From positions 1 to 47,469 of the forward strand of contig CAZEDU010000027.1 of the NCBI GenBank assembly GCA_964511185.1: a stretch of 47,469 bases of DNA, in the 5' to 3' direction. The position numbers and the translations under genes are program-made. The DNA comes from CAZEDU01 sp964511185. Its GTDB lineage: Bacteria > Myxococcota > Myxococcia > Myxococcales > Myxococcaceae. Positions within the stretch are counted from its first letter, which is position 1. Each line of letters starts with the position of its first letter. Positions 13,607-21,369 of the stretch are shown piece after piece. The notes under the pieces were generated by a model. That model made no database searches and was not told where the DNA came from. It was given only the letters and a program-made list of their open reading frames with translations.

Positions 13607-15138
13607 GGTTGCCTCGTGGGAATGGGGATGAGGACGGTGAAGCGCGAGCCCTTGCCGAGCTCGCTGGTCACTTCGAAGCGGCCGCCGTGCTCCTCGACGA
13701 TGCGGTAGGCGATGGCCAGCCCCAGGCCGGTGCCTTCGCCGGGCGCCTTGGTGGTGAAGTGAGGCTCGAAGATCCGCTGCAGGTTCTCCGCCGGGATGCC
13801 GCTGCCGGTGTCGGTGACCGAGAGGAAGCAGTGCTCGCCGCGGCGGCCGGTCTGGACGGTGAGCCGGCCCTTGGCCTGGGGCAGCGCCTGCAGCCCGTTC
13901 TGCAGCAGGTTGAAGACCACCTGGGTGAGCTGGCCCGCGTCGCCGTACACCTCGGGCAGGTTCCGCTCGAACACCGACTCGAGCGCGACGTTCGGGAAGC
14001 CCTTGAGCTGGGCGCGGAAGAGCAGGCTCGCGTCCTCCACGCAGCGCGAGAGGTCGAACGCGCGGCGGTCGGTGTTGCGGCTCTTCCGGCTGAACTTGAG
14101 CAGGCTCTCGACGATGCGCTTGCAGCGCACCACGCTCTCCTCGATCTGCCCGAGCCACTCCACGTCCTCGGGGGTGCGGCCGTTCTCGCGCCGCATCATC
14201 TGCGCAACCGCGAGGATGCAGCCGAGCGGGTTGTTGATCTCGTGCGCGACGCCGCCGGCGAGGTTGCCGACCGCGACCATCTTCTCGGTCTCGATGGACC
14301 GCTGAATCATCTGCCGCTCGTCGGTGGTGTCGCGGTAGGCGCACACGGCGACCTTCTGCGCCATCGGGTAGACCGACAGCTGGTAGTGGCGATCCTGGTG
14401 CTGGATGTGCGCGACGGCCGGCTTGTCGGTCGCGCCCGACGCCAGGCTGCAGCCTTCGCAGGGCGCGTCGCGGTCGAACAGGTAGCGGTAGCAGTGCGGC
14501 TTCTCCGCCAGCGCGTGGATGCTCTTCCCGGCGGCGCGGGCGTAGGCCAGGTTGCCGCGGCGGACGCGCAGGTCGGTGGTCTGCACCAGCGCGAGCGGCT
14601 GCTCGATGGTGTCGAACGCGGCCTCCCACTCGCGCTTGGCGTTGACCAGCTGAACGGTGCGCAGCGACACGCGCTGCTCCAGATCCGCGTTCAGGTCGCG
14701 CAGCTCCTCGTTCTGCTTCTGCGTGAGCGCGTAGAGCCGCTCGTTGTCGGCGACCAGGGCGTAGTGCTCGGTGGCGGCGACCACCGTGGAGTAGAGCTGG
14801 TCGTCGTTCCAAGGCTTGAAGATGAGCCGGTGGATCTCCGACGAGTTGATGGCGCGCTCGATGGCGCTCTGCTCGGCCTGGCCGGTGAGCAGGATGCGCT
14901 CGGTGCGCGGGGCCAGCTCCTTGACCTTGTGGAGCAGCTGAACGCCGTCCATCCGCGGCATCCGGTAGTCCGCGATCACCACCTCGGGCCGGTTCGCCTC
15001 GAAGGCCTTGAGCCCGGCCTCACCGTCGTTCGCAGTGAGGATCTCCCAGGGGCCACGACGCAGGGTGCGCTGCAGCGCGCTGATCACCAGCAGGTCGTCG
15101 TCCACCAAGAGAAGCCGGGGCGTGGTTCGTTCCGCCAT
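13603..15138 (-). CDS. Receiver-PAS-histidine kinase (hybrid sensor)
   Basis: A 511-residue soluble kinase without membrane segments. The N-terminal receiver (8-125) has phospho-acceptor Asp57 in IADYRMPRMDG. A coiled coil follows (about 135-175), then a PAS domain (about 175-280) with a C-X10-C-X2-C motif at Cys216, Cys227 and Cys230. The HisKA helix has the phospho-site His299 in GVAHEINNP, and the HATPase domain has GDAGQLTQVVFNLLQNGLQA, DTGSGI and GTGLGLAIAY. It should phosphorylate the coupled NtrC protein and be tuned by phosphorylation of its own receiver. GAGGTG at 15146-15151 on the coding strand supports the ATG at 15138. Confidence 0.93.
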
Positions 15139-15169
15139 CGTGCTTCACCTCGAGCAAGCGCTGGGCCCG

Positions 15170-15278
15170 CCGGGGTCGCCATAAAACGCGAGCAACCATG
15201 GTGTCTTGGCGACCCCGGTGCGCGGAAAGCCCGGGTCAAACGGTACCCGGGGTGACGAAGATGGGTCAAAGTCACCCC
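15170..15278. repeat. Three consecutive inverted repeats between the two kinases
   Basis: Within 109 bases lie three perfect inverted repeats: CCGGGGTCGCCA (15170-15181) with TGGCGACCCCGG (15207-15218); CCGGGT (15231-15236) with ACCCGG (15245-15250); GGGGTGAC (15249-15256) with GTCACCCC (15271-15278). GGGTCAAA is also directly repeated at 15233-15240 and 15264-15271, 31 bases apart (about three helical turns). No T-run follows, so operator or attenuator roles are as likely as termination. Confidence 0.6.
15191..15206 (-). promoter_or_regulatory. Sigma54-like promoter upstream of the hybrid kinase
   Basis: On the minus strand, AGACAC, five bases and TTGC read as a -24/-12 element against the consensus TGGCAC-N5-TTGC. 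The TTGC and spacing are exact, but one of the two key -24 guanines is A. It would give a leader of about 40 bases for the kinase-NtrC operon, whose product is itself a sigma54 activator. The mismatch makes this tentative. Confidence 0.25.
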
Positions 15279-15285
15279 GCCCCAC

Positions 15286-17001
15286 TCAGGCCGTGTGGGC
15301 GGGCGCTTTCGGCAGCAGCACCGTGACGCGCGTTCCTTTGCCCACTTCGGAGTCGAGCTCGATGGTGCCGCCGGCGCGCTGCACGATGCCGTAGGCGGCG
15401 GTGAGGCCGAGGCCGACGCCGCGCCCGATGCCGCGGGTGGTGAAGAACGGCTCGAAGACGCGCCTTAGGTGCTCGGGCGCGATGCCGATGCCTTCGTCGC
15501 GCACCTCGATGGCCACCTGGTCGTCCAGGTCGTAGGTGCGGACGTAGATGCTCTGCGGCCCGGTCACCGCCTGCCGCGCGTTGCGGAACAGGTGCTCGAG
15601 CAGCTGATCGAGCTGCAGGGGCGCGATGGCGGCGCGCTGCGCGGCGCCCAGGCACAGCGAAGGCGCCCGGTGCGGCGCGTCGTGGAACAAGGCGGGGGCC
15701 ACGCGCGAGACCGACGCGTTCACGTCGCAGGGCTCCACCCGGTCGATCTCCTGTCGCGCCAGCTCGCGCAGGCCGCGCACGATGTCGGCGACGCGGCGCG
15801 CGCCCTCCAGCGACTCCTGGATGATGTCGACGCCGTCTTGCAGCGTCAGGCTGCCGTCGCTGTCCGCCGGCAACAGCCCCTGCAGCTCCTCGAGCGAGCC
15901 CTGCAGCGACCGCAGGTTCGAGGTGAGGAAGCCCAGCGGGTTGTTGATCTCGTGGGCCGCGCCCGAGGCGAGCTGGCCCAGCGAGGCGAGCCGCTCGCTC
16001 TCGCGCAGCTTGCCCTGGAGCGCCTTCTCCTCGGTGACGTCCTGGTACTGCACCACCCAAGTGCGGTCCTGCGGATCGTCCGAGAAGCGGTAGGCCGAGG
16101 CGCGGAAGGACGAGCGGCCGAAGGTGAGCTCCACCGGCCCGCCGCGCGCCGCCAGGAGCGGGCAGCCGGGACAAGGCGAGTCGCGGCCCGCCAGGAGCTG
16201 GTGGCAGGTGCGGCCGATGGCTTGCGCGATGGGCAGGTTGGCCAGCCGCGCGTACGCCTGGTTCGCGCGCACCACCACGAAGTCCTGCTGCAGCGCGATG
16301 GGCGCGGCGATGGCGTCGAACGTCTTCTCCCACTCCTGCTTGGCGCGGCTGATCTGCGCGGTGCGCTCCTGCACCTTCCGCTCGAGGCCGGCGTTGACCG
16401 ACAACAGCTCGGTCTGCGCGCGGCGGAGGTCGGCGTTGAGCTTGGCGTTGTGCAGCGCGTAGGCGACGAACGGCGCCAGCTCCTCGGTGAGCGACAGCTG
16501 GGTGGCGTCGAACGGGCGCTGCGCGTCGCCGCGAAGGAGCGTGAGCACGCCCACCACGTCCCCTTCGGCGGTGAGCGGCACGGCGATGATCGACCCTCGG
16601 TGGCCCGCCGGCCAGGCCGGGTCTTGCACCGCGCCGAGCGCCTCGACGTCTTGCACCAGGAGCGGCTCGGCCGCCAGCGCCGCGCGGCCCACCAGCCCTT
16701 GCCCCGCCTGGAGCCCGACGAACGGCTCGGTCGAGCCTTCGGTGTTCAGCTCACCGGTGTGCGGGTCCACCACGAACAGCCGGACCTTCTCGGCGCCGCA
16801 GAACAACCGCACCGCCTCGACCACGGCCTTGTGGATCTGCGGCAGGCTGAACTGCGAGCCGATCAGCCGCGCGAAGCGGATGATCAGCTCGGCGCGCGAG
16901 CCGCGCTCGAGGATGAGCGGCAGCGGGTTGTGTCCGGGCGTGGGGAGCCGCCACCCGGCGGCGTGGGAGTAGGCGACCATGGGGTCAGTGGGAGAGGGCA
17001 C
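15286..17001 (-). CDS. GAF-PAS sensor histidine kinase
   Basis: A 571-residue soluble kinase. A GAF domain (about 38-190; GLVGRAALA, SIIAVPLTAEGDVVGVLTL) is followed by a coiled coil, a PAS domain (about 225-325) carrying the C-X10-C-X2-C motif at Cys266, Cys277 and Cys280, the HisKA helix with His350 in GAAHEINNP, and HATPase motifs LDQLLEHLFRNARQA, DEGIGI and GVGLGLTAAY. The GTG at 17001 has GAGG six bases upstream; an ATG at 16980 has no such site. It overlaps the upstream response-regulator gene by 17 bases, so the two are probably co-translated. Confidence 0.92.
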   Translation of the reverse strand: MPSPTDPMVAYSHAAGWRLPTPGHNPLPLILERGSRAELIIRFARLIGSQFSLPQIHKAVVEAVRLFCGAEKVRLFVVDPHTGELNTEGSTEPFVGLQAGQGLVGRAALAAEPLLVQDVEALGAVQDPAWPAGHRGSIIAVPLTAEGDVVGVLTLLRGDAQRPFDATQLSLTEELAPFVAYALHNAKLNADLRRAQTELLSVNAGLERKVQERTAQISRAKQEWEKTFDAIAAPIALQQDFVVVRANQAYARLANLPIAQAIGRTCHQLLAGRDSPCPGCPLLAARGGPVELTFGRSSFRASAYRFSDDPQDRTWVVQYQDVTEEKALQGKLRESERLASLGQLASGAAHEINNPLGFLTSNLRSLQGSLEELQGLLPADSDGSLTLQDGVDIIQESLEGARRVADIVRGLRELARQEIDRVEPCDVNASVSRVAPALFHDAPHRAPSLCLGAAQRAAIAPLQLDQLLEHLFRNARQAVTGPQSIYVRTYDLDDQVAIEVRDEGIGIAPEHLRRVFEPFFTTRGIGRGVGLGLTAAYGIVQRAGGTIELDSEVGKGTRVTVLLPKAPAHTA

Positions 17002-17503
17002 CAGGATCCTCGATGACGATCGCCCCGTCCGCGTCGCGCGCCAGCTCGCCGATGCCGGGGTGCTCCTGCTCGAGGTTCTTGATCAGCGAGTGCTGGCGCC
17101 GCACCGTGGCGAGCAGCTTGCGGTTCTCCCGCTCGAGATCGAGCTGCTCGAAGGCCAAGAAGAGCGTGACCTTGAGCTCGACGTCGTCCCAGGGCTTGGT
17201 GAGGAACCGGTAGATCTCGCCGTTGTTGATGCCCTTGATCGCCGTCTGCATGTCGGCGTGGCCGGTGAGCATCATGCGCATGGTGTTGGGGTGGCGGTCG
17301 CGCACCAGCTGGAGGAACTCGATGCCGGTCATGTTCGGCATCAGGTGGTCCGAGATGACCAGGTCGATGGGCACGCGCTTGAGCGTCTCGAGCGCGGCGG
17401 CCGGCTCGTTGGCGATGTACAGCTCGTAGCCTTCCTGGCGCAGGGCGTTGCACACGTTCTGTTCGTCGTCGACGATGAGGATGCGGCGGGGGACGGTGTT
17501 CAT
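16985..17503 (-). CDS. Receiver-only response regulator with coiled-coil tail
   Basis: A 172-residue cytoplasmic protein. The receiver spans about 6-125 with phospho-acceptor Asp52 in VISDHLMP, Thr80 in MMLTGHA and Lys103 in LTKPWDD. The tail (125-172) is a likely coiled coil (FEQLDLERENRKLL) without a DNA-binding or enzymatic domain. GGAG six bases upstream favours the ATG at 17503; an in-frame ATG at 17530 would add nine residues. The receiver resembles the N-terminal receiver of the hybrid kinase (both have the LTG-A-AI-IN-EI-R-KPW pattern), hinting that one arose by duplication. It is coupled to the GAF-PAS kinase. Confidence 0.9.
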   Translation of the reverse strand: MNTVPRRILIVDDEQNVCNALRQEGYELYIANEPAAALETLKRVPIDLVISDHLMPNMTGIEFLQLVRDRHPNTMRMMLTGHADMQTAIKGINNGEIYRFLTKPWDDVELKVTLFLAFEQLDLERENRKLLATVRRQHSLIKNLEQEHPGIGELARDADGAIVIEDPGALSH

Positions 17504-17535
17504 GGCGGGCTCCGTGGGTTTGGCGGTCATGGCTT

Positions 17536-18678
17536 TCACTTCTGGGCGTTGGGGGTGGACGACAGCGGGAGGCGGGCGCGCTCGAGCGAGGCGCGGAAGG
17601 CGGCCCGCTGGTGGAAGTCGTTCAAGGACCACACGCCCGTCAGCCGCGCGGCCTTGATCGAGACGCCGACCTTCGCGCCGACCTCGGGGATGGACAGGCC
17701 TTCGACCAGCTGCTCGACGTCGCCCCAGCGGCCGCCCGGCACGGTGACGGTGACCTCGCGGGGGCAAGGCCCTTTCTGGCAGGAGGCGATGGAGAGCGTG
17801 AGCTCGCTGCGGAGGAGGCGGTCGCCGGGCGCGGGCGTGAGCGTGCGCCGCGAGAGCACCTGTCCGGTCACCACCAGGTCGGCGCGGGTCAGGTCCGCGC
17901 GCGCGCCCTCGGCGAGCGCGGCGGTCGAGCCCAAGACCGCGACGGTCGCGGCGGCGGCGGTGAGCCTGCGCGCGCGGCGGAAGAGGAGCGCCAGCGAGAA
18001 CAGGCCGAAGAGCGCGGGCAGGTTGGCGCCGCTCGCGCTGCAGCCGGCGGCGCCTTCGGGCGCCTCGTCGCCGGGGTAGAGGAACGCGAGGCCGGCCTTG
18101 TCGTCTTCCGACAGGGTCCGCTTCGTCAGCTCGCCGCTTTCAGACCAGGGGTACATGACGGCTTCCTCCTCGACGGGGTTGTGGGCCAGGCCCATGGCGT
18201 GGCCGAGCTCATGGGTGAGGACGTTCTGCAGGTCGTAGTGCTGCCTGTCTTCCTCGGTGAGCACGCGGAAAGGGCGCGTGCCGTTGATCGCGATGTCGGC
18301 GTCGAGGATGCGGTGGGTCTTGACGTCGACGGTGAGGACGGTGATGGCCAGCGCGGCCTCGTCGAAGGTCCAGTCGCTCACCAGGACGATCTCGCTCTGG
18401 TTCTGGGCGCCGCTGCCGAAGTGGTAGCCGACGCCGGTGGTCTGCCCGGTGCGGACGGAGACCTCGAGCCCAGGCGTGCCGCGCTCGAGCGTGTCGATGG
18501 CCGCCTGCACCGCGTCGTGCGCCTGGTGCTCGCCGAGCTTCTGGCCGAGCTCCGCGTCGACCACGAAGACGGCGGGCCGAGCCCAACGAACCACTTCTTG
18601 GGTGGAGTCGCGCTTGAGCTCGTACGCTTGGGCTTGGGGGGCGAGCAGCGCGAGGAACAGAGCGAGTCGGCGGACCAT
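17536..18678 (-). CDS. Matrixin-like metalloprotease with internal MYXO-CTERM-like segment
   Basis: A 380-residue exported protein. A signal peptide (1-18) is followed by a metzincin protease domain with zinc motif HELGHAMGLAH at 156-166 and Met-turn Met175 in AVMYPW. Residues 208-238 then look like a MYXO-CTERM sorting tail: Gly-Cys213, hydrophobic LPALFGLFSLALLF and RRARR. Instead of ending, the chain continues with a second hydrophobic, signal-like stretch (239-256, ending STAALA) and a 120-residue beta-rich domain (VVTGQVLSRR, CQKGPCPREVTVTVPGGRWGDVEQLVEG). The protease half is probably released outside the cell. The gene sits 32 bases before the receiver gene on the same strand. Confidence 0.85.
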   Translation of the reverse strand: MVRRLALFLALLAPQAQAYELKRDSTQEVVRWARPAVFVVDAELGQKLGEHQAHDAVQAAIDTLERGTPGLEVSVRTGQTTGVGYHFGSGAQNQSEIVLVSDWTFDEAALAITVLTVDVKTHRILDADIAINGTRPFRVLTEEDRQHYDLQNVLTHELGHAMGLAHNPVEEEAVMYPWSESGELTKRTLSEDDKAGLAFLYPGDEAPEGAAGCSASGANLPALFGLFSLALLFRRARRLTAAAATVAVLGSTAALAEGARADLTRADLVVTGQVLSRRTLTPAPGDRLLRSELTLSIASCQKGPCPREVTVTVPGGRWGDVEQLVEGLSIPEVGAKVGVSIKAARLTGVWSLNDFHQRAAFRASLERARLPLSSTPNAQK

Positions 18679-18707
18679 GGCGGCACCGTTCAGGTCAAAA
18701 GGGCGGG

Positions 18708-19364
18708 TTACTGGAGGAGGAAGCCGGCGGTGGCGTTCGGGCTCGCGGCGCCGTCGATGCGCAGCTCGGCCGACCATTCACCCGCCAGGTTCGCCTGCTG
18801 GATCACCGTTCCGGCCACCGGCAGCTCGACCCACACGCGCCAGCCGTTCGCGGTCGGCTCGGCCTGCTGCTCGTACGGGTACGCCGGCACGTCGGTGGCG
18901 AAGGCGACGTCGAAGCTCTGGTACGGCGCGCCGCCCGGCATCAGCACCGTCACGTTCGCCGCGTGGTGGCCCGGGAGGGAGCCGGTGATCTCGGTCGCGA
19001 TGAAGATCGTGTACGTGCCGTAGAGCGAGAAGCTCGACTTCCACTCCGGCGAGCCGTCCTTCGCGGTGGCCGTCTGAAGCGCATACGTCGGCGCGGCGGG
19101 GGCGGTCGTCTTGGCCGGCGCGGGGGCGGGTTGGGTCGGCTTGGCGGAGGCAGAGGCGGGAGCGCTCGTCTTGCCCGGGGCGGCGACGGCGGGCGTGGCG
19201 GCCTCGCGCGGCTTGGGGCTGACGGACGGAGACAGCTTGTTCGACTTGGCCTCGTTCGCGCTCTGGTCGACCGCGGAGAGGTCGTCGACCTCCAGGCCCT
19301 CACCACAGGCATGGAGAAGAAGGGCGGCGGAGAGAAGCGCGGCGGTCGGCAGCTTGTTCATCAT
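18708..19364 (-). CDS. Lipoprotein with Pro/Ala-rich linker and C-terminal beta domain
   Basis: A 218-residue protein with no recognised family. The lipoprotein signal has lipobox LHAC near residue 21. Residues about 45-90 are a low-complexity Pro/Ala/Lys linker (APAPAKTTAPAAP) of the kind that spans peptidoglycan, followed by a compact domain of about 125 residues (ATAKDGSPEWKSSFSLYG to NATAGFLLQ) with beta-strand alternation. GGAGG six bases upstream fixes the ATG at 19364 rather than the adjacent ATG at 19361. That ribosome binding site lies within a perfect inverted repeat. The gene ends 29 bases before the metalloprotease start, so the two may be co-transcribed. Confidence 0.75.
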   Translation of the reverse strand: MMNKLPTAALLSAALLLHACGEGLEVDDLSAVDQSANEAKSNKLSPSVSPKPREAATPAVAAPGKTSAPASASAKPTQPAPAPAKTTAPAAPTYALQTATAKDGSPEWKSSFSLYGTYTIFIATEITGSLPGHHAANVTVLMPGGAPYQSFDVAFATDVPAYPYEQQAEPTANGWRVWVELPVAGTVIQQANLAGEWSAELRIDGAASPNATAGFLLQ

Positions 19365-19368
19365 GTTT

Positions 19369-19409
19369 GGCCTCCGGGTCATGCAGACCGCTGGAGCAAC
19401 CCGGAGGCC
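19369..19409 (-). promoter_or_regulatory. Hairpin that buries the lipoprotein ribosome binding site
   Basis: The coding strand reads GGCCTCCGGGT, a 19-base loop, then ACCCGGAGGCC, a perfect 11-bp inverted repeat (19399-19409 and 19369-19379). The 3' arm contains the GGAGG Shine-Dalgarno of the lipoprotein gene, five bases before its ATG. Folded, the mRNA would hide the ribosome binding site, so translation would need unfolding by temperature, a protein, a small RNA or a ligand. No T-run follows, arguing against a terminator. Confidence 0.55.
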
Positions 19410-19460
19410 AGCGCGCTTCGCGTGTGTTCTTCGCGGCTTGGGGCGCGTAGAGGGCGGGTG

Positions 19461-19492
19461 GAAAAAATGACCCGGGGTCGAAGGGACCCGGC
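19461..19492 (-). terminator. Rho-independent terminator after rsmE
   Basis: On the minus strand, directly after the rsmE stop, CCGGGTC and GACCCCGG form a GC-rich stem around CCTTC. TTTTTT follows four bases later (AAAAAA at 19462-19467 on the plus strand). It separates the preA-rsmE transcript from the lipoprotein-protease genes. Confidence 0.65.
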
Positions 19493-19493
19493 C

Positions 19494-20213
19494 TCACGCG
19501 TGGGCGAGCGCGCCGAGCACGTAAGGCACCGCGATCTCGACACGGAAGGGGCGCGGCCCCACGTGGAAGCTTCGAAACCCCTTCGACGCCATCAGCTCGA
19601 GCTCGAAGGGGACCCAACCGCCTTCGGGGCCAATGGCGACCACGCGGCGTGGCGCGGCCGGGAGCTCGCCGAGGCCGCGCGGCGCGGAAGGGTGGGCGAG
19701 CAGGCGCGCGGTGTCGGCGCCGAAGAGCGCGTCGACTTCATCTTCGACGAACGGCCGAAAGCGCTCCCGGACGAGCAGCGTCGGCGCGCGGGTGTCGGCG
19801 GCCTGCTCCAGGCCCAGCTCGAACAGCCGCGAGAGCTCCCCCGGCTCGAGCACGTGTGAGTCGAAGTAGCTCTTCTCGACGCGCGCCGCGTTGAGCAGCA
19901 CGACGCGGTCGACGCCCAGCGAAGCCACCGCCGGGAGCACCTTCTTGAGCGCCTTCGGCCGCGGAATCGCGAGCAGCAGATCGACCCCGGCGCGCGGGGG
20001 CGGCGGCGTGTCGAGCACGACCTCCAGCCGCAGGTGCGTCGAGGTGATCTCGACGATGGTGGCGCGGCCCAGGTTCCCGCCCCGGCGGCCGACTTTGAGC
20101 ACCTCGCCCGGCTGAACCCGAAGGACGTCGCGGGCGTGCCGCAGCCTGCGGCCTTCGATGCGCGCGGTCCCGTCGGGGAGGAAGTCTTCGTCCGAGAGGA
20201 GCAGCAGGTTCAC
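19494..20213 (-). CDS. rsmE: 16S rRNA m3U1498 methyltransferase RsmE
   Basis: A 239-residue SPOUT-class methyltransferase that methylates N3 of U1498 in 16S rRNA using S-adenosylmethionine. The N-terminal PUA-like part contains RRLRHARDVLRVQPGEVLKV. The C-terminal knot carries VAIGPEGGWVPFE, the family's cofactor loop. The last motif, usually LGxRILRxETA, reads VGPRPFRVEIAVPYVLGAL and so is noticeably diverged, though the end of the protein is intact. A GTG at 20213 is the only start near the family N-terminus (MNLLLLSDEDF). It lies five bases after the preA stop, so the two genes form an operon. Confidence 0.88.
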   Translation of the reverse strand: MNLLLLSDEDFLPDGTARIEGRRLRHARDVLRVQPGEVLKVGRRGGNLGRATIVEITSTHLRLEVVLDTPPPPRAGVDLLLAIPRPKALKKVLPAVASLGVDRVVLLNAARVEKSYFDSHVLEPGELSRLFELGLEQAADTRAPTLLVRERFRPFVEDEVDALFGADTARLLAHPSAPRGLGELPAAPRRVVAIGPEGGWVPFELELMASKGFRSFHVGPRPFRVEIAVPYVLGALAHA

Positions 20214-20218
20214 GGACT

Positions 20219-21319
20219 TCAGTGCGAGAGCGAGTCGGTCTCTTTCTTGATCTCGCCCTTCCACGTCTCGTGATCTTTCCCGGCGCCGACCTTGGCCGCC
20301 TTCGCCGCCCTCTGGCGCTCGACGAGATCATGGTGGGTGGAGAAGTACGGCAGGCTCTTGCCCGAGAGCGCTTCGATGGTCTCGAGCTTGTGGTCGGTCA
20401 TCACCTGGAGCAGCTCTTCCTTGAGCTTGGAGATGATCTCGTAGCCCTGCAGCATCGCGCCCGTGCAGACCTGCACCGTGCGCGCGCCGAGCAAGAAGAA
20501 CTGCGCGGCGTCGAAGCCGGTCTCGATGCCGCCCATGCCCGAGATCGGCACGCCCGGCAGCGCGCGGGCGATCTCCATCACGTGGCGGAGCGCGATCGGC
20601 CGCACCGCGGCGCCCGAGTAGCCGCCCGGCACGGTGTGGCCTTCGACGGTGGGCATGGGCCGCAGGGTGCGCAGGTCCACGCCGACGATGGAGAGGATGG
20701 TGTTGATGGTCGAGATGCCGTCGGCGCCTGCCTGCGCGGCCGCCTTGGCCGGCTTCACCGGGTCGCCCACGTTCGGCGTCATCTTGGCCCACACCGGGAT
20801 CTTCGAGACCTCTTTCACCCAGCCGACCACCTCTTGGCAGATGCTCGGGTCTTCGCCCATCGCCATGCCCATCTTGCGCTCGGGCAGCCCGTGCGGGCAC
20901 GACAGGTTCAGCTCGAACGCGTCGACGCCGGTCTCCTGCACGCGGCGGATGATCTCCTGCCAGGCCTCCTTGCGGTACTCCTCCATCACCGAGGCGACCA
21001 GGATCTTCTTCGGGTAGCTCCGCTTGAGCTGCTGGAGCTCGTCGAGCCAGGTGGCGAACGGCCTGTCCGAGATGAGCTCGATGTTCTCGAACCCGATGAC
21101 GACGTCCTGGTTCTCGCGCGCCTTGAGCTTGCCGTAGCGCGGCGCGGTGTTGATCACCTTGCTGGCGTCCAGGCTGATGGTCTTGCAGACCACGCCGCCC
21201 CAGCCCAGCTCGAACGACTTGGCGATCACCTTCGCGTTGGTGCCCGGCGGACCGGAGCCCAGCAGGAACGGGTTCTCGAACTCCATGCCGTTGACCGTCG
21301 TTTTCAGCGTCGGTGCCAT
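20219..21319 (-). CDS. preA: Dihydropyrimidine/dihydroorotate dehydrogenase family (PreA-like)
   Basis: A 366-residue FMN TIM-barrel enzyme. NPFLLGSGPPGTN, the catalytic-loop motif NLSCPHGLPERKMG and the FMN-phosphate region ISGMGGIETG match the PreA subunit of NAD-dependent dihydropyrimidine dehydrogenase better than PyrD; the Cys in NLSCPH is the expected general acid. E. coli PreA is longer and ends in a ferredoxin-like 4Fe-4S domain. Here the C-terminus (ERQRAAKAAKVGAG) has no Cys cluster, and no preT gene is nearby. Electron transfer therefore must differ, or the partner is encoded elsewhere. It heads an operon with rsmE. Confidence 0.85.
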   Translation of the reverse strand: MAPTLKTTVNGMEFENPFLLGSGPPGTNAKVIAKSFELGWGGVVCKTISLDASKVINTAPRYGKLKARENQDVVIGFENIELISDRPFATWLDELQQLKRSYPKKILVASVMEEYRKEAWQEIIRRVQETGVDAFELNLSCPHGLPERKMGMAMGEDPSICQEVVGWVKEVSKIPVWAKMTPNVGDPVKPAKAAAQAGADGISTINTILSIVGVDLRTLRPMPTVEGHTVPGGYSGAAVRPIALRHVMEIARALPGVPISGMGGIETGFDAAQFFLLGARTVQVCTGAMLQGYEIISKLKEELLQVMTDHKLETIEALSGKSLPYFSTHHDLVERQRAAKAAKVGAGKDHETWKGEIKKETDSLSH

Positions 21320-21369
21320 GCTCGGGCTCCTCGAAGGGGCGTGGTGGGCCAGAACAACACAACTCTGGT

